5,541 nucleotides of DNA. Origin: Lachnospiraceae bacterium. Lineage in GTDB: Bacteria > Bacillota > Clostridia > Lachnospirales > Lachnospiraceae. The notes below the pieces were generated by a model. The model was not told the DNA's origin. It did no database searches and was given only the letters and a program-made list of their open reading frames with translations. Below, piece after piece: positions 1 to 4,550 of this stretch (position 1 is its first letter; each line of letters starts with the position of its first letter). Location of the stretch: the NCBI GenBank assembly GCA_017443685.1, contig JAFSYD010000322.1, forward strand, positions 1 to 5,541. Direction: 5' to 3'. The position numbers were made by a program, and so were the translations under genes.

Positions 1-56
1 CGCAAGTTTTTTATAGTATTTTCCACAAAAAATAGAATATCGGAAATATCACCCAC
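1..56 (-). CDS. Possible 5' end of a divergent gene, cut by the left edge
   Basis: On the minus strand a strong Shine-Dalgarno sequence, AAAGGAG (69 to 63), lies 6 nt before a GTG at 56-54. From there the frame stays open to the window edge, giving 18 codons that read (M)GDISDILFFVENTIKNL. The same frame is open further upstream, back to a TGA near 204. It contains ATGs at 143, 113 and 95, none with a good ribosome binding site, so GTG 56 is preferred. An ATG at 58, in another frame, gives only a 15-codon peptide. The fragment is too short for me to recognise a family. A weak divergent promoter (TTGTTC, 18 nt, CATAAA on the minus strand) could serve it. If real, it shares the regulatory region with the DUF3990 operon. 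The AT-rich sequence makes a chance open frame possible. Confidence 0.33.
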   Translation of the reverse strand, partial: MGDISDILFFVENTIKNL

Positions 57-119
57 ATAATACTCCTTTGGCGCAAGTTTATGTGCATCATTCATATAAC
101 CGAACAAGAGCATATCCCA

Positions 120-148
120 TTGACAAACTACGTACAAAGACATATAAT
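120..148 (+). promoter_or_regulatory. Perfect consensus sigma-A promoter of the DUF3990 operon
   Basis: The -35 box TTGACA (120-125) and -10 box TATAAT (143-148) both match the consensus exactly and are separated by 17 nt. Transcription should start near 155, leaving a leader of about 38 nt before the ATG at 193. A ribosome binding site AGGAAAG lies at 182-188. A promoter this strong ahead of a probable toxin-like gene would need tight repression, which fits the inverted repeat placed across it. Confidence 0.85.
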
Positions 149-177
149 CAAACAAGATACTTCTTTGGACGTAGTTT
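125..177. promoter_or_regulatory. 16-bp inverted repeat flanking the -10 box, probable operator
   Basis: The left arm AAACTACGTACAAAGA (125-140) fills the spacer between the -35 and -10 boxes. The right arm TCTTTGGACGTAGTTT (162-177) begins just past the expected transcription start. The arms pair at 15 of 16 positions, with one A/G mismatch, around a 21-nt centre that contains TATAAT. The left arm lies upstream of the start site, so it would not be in the transcript. This favours a DNA operator over an RNA hairpin. The likely ligand, by inference, is the XRE-type HTH protein encoded as the second gene of the operon. Confidence 0.65.
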
Positions 178-192
178 ATATAGGAAAGTATA

Positions 193-828
193 ATGAAGAT
201 ATATCACGGCTCGACGCAGGTTGTCACAGAGCCAAAATACGGCATCGGACGGACAGATAATGATTACGGACAGGGATTTTACTGTACGAAGGATAGCGAA
301 CTGGCGAAGGAGTGGGCGGCAGTCAGCGCGGATGGCGGATTTTGCAGCTGCTACGAGCTGAAAGAAAAAAACCTGTCCATTTTATGGCTGAAGGACAGAC
401 CGCTCTTATCCTGGGTAGCCCTGCTGTTAAAGTACCGCAGACTTCGGATTTCCAGCCCGGTTGAGATGCGTGCAAGGGAATATTTAATTACGCACTTTTT
501 ACCCGACATTTCGGATTATGACGTGGTGGCAGGATACCGGGCGGATGATTCCTATTTTTCCTTTTCGCGGGCATTTTTAAGCAATACCATCACCTTGGAG
601 CAGTTGGTAGCGGCAATGCATTTGGGGAATCTGGGGGAGCAGGTCGTATTGAAAAGCAGGGCCGCATTTTCTGCAATACGGTTTTGCGGCTGTGAGCCGG
701 TCAGCGGAGCCAAATACTATCCGATGCGCAGGATGCGGGATCAAAAGGCACGCGAGGATTACCGCAGAATGCTGGAAAACGCGGATACGGACGGACAATA
801 TATCAGTGATATTATGCGAAAGGGGTGA
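193..828 (+). CDS. DUF3990 domain protein, ADP-ribosyltransferase-like, putative toxin/effector
   Basis: This 211-residue protein is recognised as a DUF3990 family member. The N-terminal signature is Y4-H5-G6-S7, followed by D24-Y-G-Q-G-F-Y-C-T32 and a downstream A-x-x-W-A (38-42). A GYRADD segment (114-119) and GEQVVLKS (148-155) follow. His in 'YHGS', Tyr in 'GFYxT' and a late Glu/Gln (E149 or Q150) resemble the H-Y-[E/Q] NAD-binding pattern of ADP-ribosyltransferases. That catalytic assignment is inference from family knowledge. The hydrophobic stretch at about 63-80 matches the family's internal W-x-x-L-L segment and is not a membrane anchor. No signal peptide is seen, so it is probably cytoplasmic. 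The ATG at 193 has AGGAAAG upstream. The stop codon sits inside the ribosome binding site of the next gene, so the two are translationally coupled. All 8 Phe codons are TTT, unlike thrC. The domain call is firm; the toxin role is plausible but unproven, and the substrate is unknown. Confidence 0.82.
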   Translation: MKIYHGSTQVVTEPKYGIGRTDNDYGQGFYCTKDSELAKEWAAVSADGGFCSCYELKEKNLSILWLKDRPLLSWVALLLKYRRLRISSPVEMRAREYLITHFLPDISDYDVVAGYRADDSYFSFSRAFLSNTITLEQLVAAMHLGNLGEQVVLKSRAAFSAIRFCGCEPVSGAKYYPMRRMRDQKAREDYRRMLENADTDGQYISDIMRKG

Positions 829-833
829 TTCGG

Positions 834-1475
834 TTGGCTTATGCTTTTGCGGAATGTTATCTTGCGGATGCGATGCACTCCCTTGGTGAAATGACGGAAT
901 ATGCGGCGGAAGCGTGTCGCGAGGATATGGACCGCTTTTTTCAGATATTTTCCATCAGCGGCTACGCGTCCCGTTTTGAAAAAGGCGATCCGTGCGTGGT
1001 CAGCGGACTGTCAGGCACGGAGCTGTACGGGCGGATTATGGAAGCCTGTGGCTTAAAGCAGCCGGATACCGCCCCGCCTTTGGTCCGCTATCATGCCGGC
1101 GAATACTATTGGAGCGGTTATATCCTTGGATATATGCAATGGCTTACGGGGATAACATTTTCCGGGCTGTTCCAGCGTCTGCGGTTTTCCGATTTTATCC
1201 GCGCCTATCCGGCGCTACACACGGCATCAGAGGAGAAGGCGGCGGACGTACTGATCGAATGCTACCACAACCGCGGAATGACGACACGGCTGCAGGCATA
1301 CCGAAAGCGGCTCGGTTTATCTCAGAAAGCACTTTCAAAGGCGGCGGACGTGAATTTGCGGACGCTCCAGCAATACGAGGTACGGGACAAGAATATCAAT
1401 CACGCGGCGGCGGATAAAATCATATCGCTTGCCGCGGCGCTGTCCTGCCGTCCGGAGGATCTGCTAGAAATGTAA
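834..1475 (+). CDS. Protein with unassigned N-terminal domain and C-terminal XRE-type HTH, putative antitoxin/autorepressor
   Basis: Counted from a possible GTG at 825, the protein has 216 residues. The last 60 or so (155-216) form an XRE/Cro-type helix-turn-helix: R-L-Q-A-Y-R, then LGLSQKALSKAADVNLRTLQ, Y-E-V-R, and a closing PEDLLEM. The N-terminal 150 residues are not assigned to a named domain. They include an aromatic segment, YYWSGYILGYMQWLTG (94-109), of a kind I associate with HTH partners of DUF3990 genes. The start is placed at TTG 834 because AAAGGGGTGAT (819-829) is a near-ideal ribosome binding site 8 nt before it. The same site would overlap GTG 825. Starting at TTG gives 213 residues. 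The gene directly follows the DUF3990 gene, so by context it is probably its neutraliser and the repressor of the shared promoter. Phe codons are 8 of 9 TTT. The HTH call is firm; the antitoxin role is inference. Confidence 0.8.
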   Translation: MAYAFAECYLADAMHSLGEMTEYAAEACREDMDRFFQIFSISGYASRFEKGDPCVVSGLSGTELYGRIMEACGLKQPDTAPPLVRYHAGEYYWSGYILGYMQWLTGITFSGLFQRLRFSDFIRAYPALHTASEEKAADVLIECYHNRGMTTRLQAYRKRLGLSQKALSKAADVNLRTLQQYEVRDKNINHAAADKIISLAAALSCRPEDLLEM

Positions 1476-1502
1476 AGGGATCCTGCCATCTCCGGGGTTT
1501 TT
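1452..1502 (+). terminator. Possible terminator overlapping the stop codon of the HTH gene
   Basis: CCGGAG (1452-1457) can pair with CTCCGG (1490-1495). Inside this, GATC (1458-1461) can pair with GATC (1479-1482), leaving a one-sided bulge. GG and a run of five T follow, then GTT. The stem is interrupted and the T-run is short, so the call is tentative. The position, at the end of the operon and ahead of a separate thrC promoter, is appropriate. Confidence 0.4.
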
Positions 1503-1564
1503 GTTCCTGTCGCGAACGACCAGCCGCGGGCATATTGTTCATTAACATTTTTATTTCCCCGACT

Positions 1565-1594
1565 ATGGCATTCTCCGCGAAAAAATGATAAAAT
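1565..1594 (+). promoter_or_regulatory. Probable thrC promoter with extended -10
   Basis: An extended -10 element, TGATAAAAT (TG at 1586-1587, TAAAAT at 1589-1594), lies about 40 nt before the thrC ATG. A weak -35, ATGGCA (1565-1570, 4 of 6 matches), is 18 nt upstream of it. The extended -10 could compensate for the poor -35. No leader peptide, T-box or other attenuator is visible between 1476 and 1632. Confidence 0.45.
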
Positions 1595-1632
1595 GACAAA
1601 GATATTGATTCGCATACAGAAAGGCAGATACT

Positions 1633-3120
1633 ATGAGCATCACATATGTCAGCACCCGTGACAAGAACAACACCGCGACAGCGTCACAGGCGGTACTGCA
1701 GGGCTTGGCAAAGGACGGCGGGCTTTACGTGCCGACCGCGGTTCCGGCACTTGACGTTCCGCTTTCCGACCTCTCCCAAATGGACTACCGGCAGATCGCC
1801 TATGAGGTAATGAAGCTGTTCCTTACCGACTATACCGAGGAGGAACTGAAGGGCTGCATTGCCGCCGCATACGACGACAAATTTGACACGCCGGAGATTG
1901 CCGAATTAAAAGAAGCGGACGGCGCATATTACCTTGAGCTTTTCCACGGCCGGACGATCGCCTTCAAGGACATGGCGCTTTCCATCCTGCCCCACCTGAT
2001 GATCACCGCGGCGCGGAAAAACGCGATCAAGGACGACATCGTGATCTTAACCGCGACCAGCGGCGACACCGGAAAGGCGGCGCTCGCGGGCTTTGCGGAC
2101 GTAGCGGGCACAAAAATCATCGTCTTTTATCCGAAGGACGGTGTCAGCGACATCCAAAAGCGGCAGATGGTAACGCAAAAAGGCGACAACACCTTCGTCG
2201 TCGGTATCGACGGGAACTTCGATCAGGCACAGACCGGCGTCAAGCAGATGTTCAATGACGCGGCGTTAAATGAAGCCATGTCCCGGGCCGGATATCGCTT
2301 CTCCTCCGCCAACTCCATCAATATCGGCCGGCTGGTACCGCAGATCGTATATTATGTCGCGTCCTACGCAAGGCTCCTTAAAGACGGGAAGATCACGGAC
2401 GGGCAGGCGATCAACATCACCGTCCCGACGGGGAATTTCGGCAACATTTTAGCCGCCTATTACGCAAAAGAAATGGGGCTTCCGGTACATAAGCTGATCT
2501 GCGCGTCGAACGAGAACAAGGTCCTTTTCGACTTCTTCTCCTCGGGCACGTACGATAAGAACAGGGACTTCATCCTGACCAGTTCGCCTTCGATGGACAT
2601 TCTGATCTCCAGCAACTTAGAGCGTCTGATCTACCGCATCTGCGGCAACGACGATAAGAAGAACGCCGAGCTGATGGGCGCCCTCTCCGCCGGCGGAAAA
2701 TACGAGATCTCCGACAGTATGAAGCAGGGTCTGTCCGATTTCTACGGCGGATTTGCCACCGAAGAAGAAACCTCCGCCGAGATCGCACGCCTCTTTGATC
2801 AGACGGGCTACATCATCGACACACACACCGCGGTCGCTTCGGCGGTCTACGGCAAATACAGGAAGGATACCGGCGATGACACGCCGACCGTGATCGCAAG
2901 CACGGCCAGCCCATACAAATTCACAAGAAGCGTGATGCGCGCGATCGGCAAAGACGATGCCAATAAGAGCGACCTCGAACTGACCGACGATCTTTGCGCA
3001 GTAAGCGGCGTCGCGATCCCGCCCGCGATCGATGAGATCAAAAACGCCCCGGTAAGGCATACGACGACGTGCGCCGTCGACGAAATGCAGGATACAGTAA
3101 AAAATTTCTTAGGGATATAA
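1633..3120 (+). CDS. thrC: Threonine synthase
   Basis: This is the PLP enzyme that converts O-phospho-L-homoserine to L-threonine and phosphate, the last step of threonine synthesis, in the cytoplasm. The 495-residue length fits the long bacterial/fungal-type threonine synthases. The N-terminal domain begins with YVSTRD and L-x-G-L-A-K-D-G-G-L-Y-V-P (22-34), typical of the family. The PLP-binding lysine is K112 in HGRTIAFKD. The phosphate- and PLP-contacting motifs are TATSGDTGKAAL (140-151), SANSINIGRLVPQ (225-237), VPTGNFGNILA (264-274) and STASPYKF (423-430). All key motifs are present and no frameshift is seen. The ATG at 1633 has GAAAGG about 8 nt upstream. The gene stands alone between its own promoter and a strong terminator, with no hom or thrB next to it. 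Phe codons are mostly TTC (15 of 20), in contrast to the preceding operon. Confidence 0.97.
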   Translation: MSITYVSTRDKNNTATASQAVLQGLAKDGGLYVPTAVPALDVPLSDLSQMDYRQIAYEVMKLFLTDYTEEELKGCIAAAYDDKFDTPEIAELKEADGAYYLELFHGRTIAFKDMALSILPHLMITAARKNAIKDDIVILTATSGDTGKAALAGFADVAGTKIIVFYPKDGVSDIQKRQMVTQKGDNTFVVGIDGNFDQAQTGVKQMFNDAALNEAMSRAGYRFSSANSINIGRLVPQIVYYVASYARLLKDGKITDGQAINITVPTGNFGNILAAYYAKEMGLPVHKLICASNENKVLFDFFSSGTYDKNRDFILTSSPSMDILISSNLERLIYRICGNDDKKNAELMGALSAGGKYEISDSMKQGLSDFYGGFATEEETSAEIARLFDQTGYIIDTHTAVASAVYGKYRKDTGDDTPTVIASTASPYKFTRSVMRAIGKDDANKSDLELTDDLCAVSGVAIPPAIDEIKNAPVRHTTTCAVDEMQDTVKNFLGI

Positions 3121-3130
3121 ATTAAAATGA

Positions 3131-3162
3131 GCCCGTCGGCTTCCGCCGACGGGCATTTTTTT
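3131..3162 (+). terminator. Strong rho-independent terminator of thrC
   Basis: A perfect 10-bp GC-rich stem, GCCCGTCGGC (3131-3140) with GCCGACGGGC (3145-3154), closes on a TTCC tetraloop. One A and seven T follow. It lies 10 nt past the thrC stop. The convergent CheX-like gene ends 5 nt further on, and its transcript would also read this hairpin. On that strand only a broken T-rich tract (TCATTTTAATTT) follows, so it is probably a weaker terminator in that direction. Confidence 0.93.
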
Positions 3163-3167
3163 AATTC

Positions 3168-4049
3168 TTATAACGTCAAAATCAAATACACCGTTCCGAA
3201 CGGATATATCACCGGAATCACGAACGACTCCGCTGAAAGGTGCAGCACCTTTTCCTTCTCCTGCATCGGCGGGTCGAGCATCAGCTCCTCAGAGTAAGTG
3301 TTCGACATATTCACGGAAAACAGACCGTTGTGGAGATTCAGGAAATCCTCCATCGAGGCCTTAACGTATTCATCAAACTCCGTAAACTCCATCTTCGCGT
3401 AACGGGAAGCGAACTGCACTGCCGTCGCCTCGTCCATATCAATGGAAGATGAGCAGGTCATCGGCCCCATGATATGCTGCGTCACGCAGTACTGCGTCTC
3501 ATAATCCGCCACCGCGGACGGCGCGAGCGGCGTAAAATCCGCACCGATGAACCGGATCAGATTGTTGAAGATCAGATTCATATACATCACCGTATATTCC
3601 GTGATCTCCCTTCCGGCCTCCTCGAAAAAGCTTGCGATCAGCTTCGTCGTCGTCTCGTTGTTCTCGTCGGTATTGACAATGTCATCGATCTTGCTGTCCT
3701 GTTCATACCCGACCATCAGACCTTCCAGGTCGGAATTGGTCAAACAGCCCATATCCACCAGCGTCTGCCCAAGAAGCAGATAATCGGGAATCTGTGCTTT
3801 CAAAAGATTCTGGAGCTGGTCTTCAAAAAGGTAGTTCTTCTCTAAGGCAATCTCACCGAACCGCTTATCCTCCCGCGTCTGCATGTAGGTTACTTCATCC
3901 ACCTCATCCGCGGTCATATACCCCATCTGCATAGCGAGGGTGCCCAATTTGATATGCGTGTCCGCAAGCATCGTGATCGCTGCCGTCAGATCCTCCGGCG
4001 AAACAGCATTCCTGCCCAATAAATAACTGCCGAAAAACTGTGCAAACAT
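3168..4049 (-). CDS. CheX-like protein with four N-terminal MshEN/GspE_N-like repeats
   Basis: This 293-residue protein is probably cytoplasmic, with no signal peptide or membrane segment. Residues 5-115 contain four copies of a 24-residue motif starting at 5, 34, 63 and 92, each separated by exactly five residues. Each copy has [LF]-G near its start (F6G7, L35G36, F64G65, L93G94) and a hydrophobic residue at motif position 17 (L21, V50, L79, L108). Copies 2 and 3 end in Gln (Q57, Q86). This is the layout of the c-di-GMP-binding MshEN motif, though Arg is kept only at R63. Residues from about 140 to 293 resemble CheX, a phosphatase of phosphorylated CheY. The helix M233-EDFLNLHNG aligns with the CheX ExxN site as D235-x-x-N238, an Asp for the usual Glu. 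The start has AGGGGG upstream, overlapping the end of the response-regulator gene 3 nt away. The likely job is to control that regulator's phosphorylation, possibly in response to a nucleotide. The repeats are seen directly; ligand and activity are inferred. Confidence 0.75.
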   Translation of the reverse strand: MFAQFFGSYLLGRNAVSPEDLTAAITMLADTHIKLGTLAMQMGYMTADEVDEVTYMQTREDKRFGEIALEKNYLFEDQLQNLLKAQIPDYLLLGQTLVDMGCLTNSDLEGLMVGYEQDSKIDDIVNTDENNETTTKLIASFFEEAGREITEYTVMYMNLIFNNLIRFIGADFTPLAPSAVADYETQYCVTQHIMGPMTCSSSIDMDEATAVQFASRYAKMEFTEFDEYVKASMEDFLNLHNGLFSVNMSNTYSEELMLDPPMQEKEKVLHLSAESFVIPVIYPFGTVYLILTL

Positions 4050-4052
4050 AGA

Positions 4053-4433
4053 TTATTTTCCCCCTGTATGCGATGTCAACACAAGCTCCACCTGCTTGTG
4101 GTCGATCGGCTTTTGAATGAAGTCCTTCGCACCGGCTTCGATCGCTGCCTTCAGCTGTGACTGCGTCCCCACCGAAGATACAATGATAATGATCGCCGAA
4201 TTGTCGATCTCCATTATCCCCTTCGTCGCGGAAATCCCGTCCTTCACCGGCATAACAATATCCAGGAAAACGAGATCCGGATGCGTATCCGCAAACTTAT
4301 CCACCGCTTCCTGTCCGTTGCTCGCCTCTATAAATTCAGCATTCTTCACTGTGCGGGAAATAACGTCTTTGAGCTGCTTTCTGGCCAAAATTGAATCGTC
4401 ACTGATCAAGATCTTGAGATTCGAAGCATCCAT
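4053..4433 (-). CDS. Single-domain CheY-like response regulator
   Basis: This is a stand-alone receiver domain with no output domain. Counted from the upstream Met at 4439 (128 residues), it has the acidic pair D14-D15, the phosphoacceptor D60 in F-L-D-I-V-M-P, the switch Ser pair S88-S89 and the conserved K110-P111. All phosphorylation residues are therefore intact. The second Met (4433, 126 residues) is chosen as the start because the ribosome binding site AAGGGG is 9 nt before it but only 3 nt before the first Met. It is the first gene of a two-gene operon with the CheX-like gene, which starts 3 nt after its stop. The pairing suggests a CheY-type signal protein acting through protein contacts and reset by its partner. 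No kinase is in view, and no flagellar genes are adjacent, so a motility role cannot be assumed. Confidence 0.9.
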   Translation of the reverse strand: MDASNLKILISDDSILARKQLKDVISRTVKNAEFIEASNGQEAVDKFADTHPDLVFLDIVMPVKDGISATKGIMEIDNSAIIIIVSSVGTQSQLKAAIEAGAKDFIQKPIDHKQVELVLTSHTGGK

Positions 4434-4474
4434 TTGCATTCACCCCTTATATCAAAAAAACACCCAACACATAT

Positions 4475-4503
4475 ATATTACACTAACATCCGTAAATATT
4501 CAA
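4475..4503 (-). promoter_or_regulatory. Probable promoter of the response regulator/CheX operon
   Basis: On the minus strand, TTGAAT (4503 to 4498) and TAATAT (4480 to 4475) are separated by 17 nt. Each box matches the sigma-A consensus at 4 of 6 positions. The start site would be near 4468, giving a leader of about 35 nt with the ribosome binding site AAGGGG at 4448-4443. It lies downstream of the citrate synthase stop and its possible terminator, so the pair is probably transcribed on its own. Confidence 0.6.
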
Positions 4504-4512
4504 ACATTTTAT

Positions 4513-4550
4513 AAAAAAACCCGAAAAAGCCGTCATCTTTTATCCTTCGG
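4513..4550 (-). terminator. Possible terminator overlapping the citrate synthase stop codon
   Basis: On the minus strand CCGAA (4550-4546) can pair with TTCGG (4525-4521), and AAAG (4540-4537) with CTTT (4529-4526), with a 5-nt bulge. A G and seven T follow. The T-run is good but the stem is interrupted and includes the TGA stop, so translation to the end would compete with it. Partial read-through into the response regulator operon is possible. Confidence 0.4.

Larger units (their letters stand above)
61..179. repeat. Diverged direct repeats of promoter and operator elements
   Basis: Two pieces of the promoter and operator region recur upstream as imperfect direct copies. Positions 93-110 (CATATAACCGAACAAGAG) match 141-158, which contains the -10 box, at 15 of 18 positions. 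Positions 61-82 (core CTTTGGCGCAAGTTTAT) match 158-179, which contains the right operator arm, at 17 of 22. A further CGCAAGTTT lies at 1-9, at the window edge. These could be auxiliary repressor sites or the remains of a duplicated promoter. The order of the pieces differs between copies, so this is not a simple tandem duplication. Confidence 0.5.

Noticed and set aside
125..177. The inverted repeat as an RNA hairpin or riboswitch
   Set aside because: The expected transcription start (about 155) lies between the arms, so the left arm would not be in the RNA.
379..432. Possible transmembrane segment in the DUF3990 protein (residues about 63-80)
   Set aside because: It is interrupted by K67, D68, R69 and P70. 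It corresponds to the internal Trp/Leu-rich segment common in this family.
992..1417. Overlapping plus-strand frame of 141 codons inside the HTH gene
   Set aside because: The frame carrying the XRE HTH is clearly the coding one. The alternative lacks motifs and a ribosome binding site.
1476..1632. T-box, leader peptide or amino-acid riboswitch ahead of thrC
   Set aside because: No T-box-like sequence, Thr/Ile-rich leader peptide or competing hairpins are visible in the 157-nt gap. Only an extended -10 promoter is supported.
2617..3060. Minus-strand open frame of 147 codons inside thrC
   Set aside because: It is fully antisense to a well-conserved gene and its product has no recognisable motif. 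It arises from the GC-rich codon pattern of thrC.
3474..3845. Plus-strand open frame of 123 codons opposite the CheX-like gene
   Set aside because: It is antisense to a gene with clear repeats and domain structure. The product is rich in Arg, His and Ile as expected of a shadow frame.
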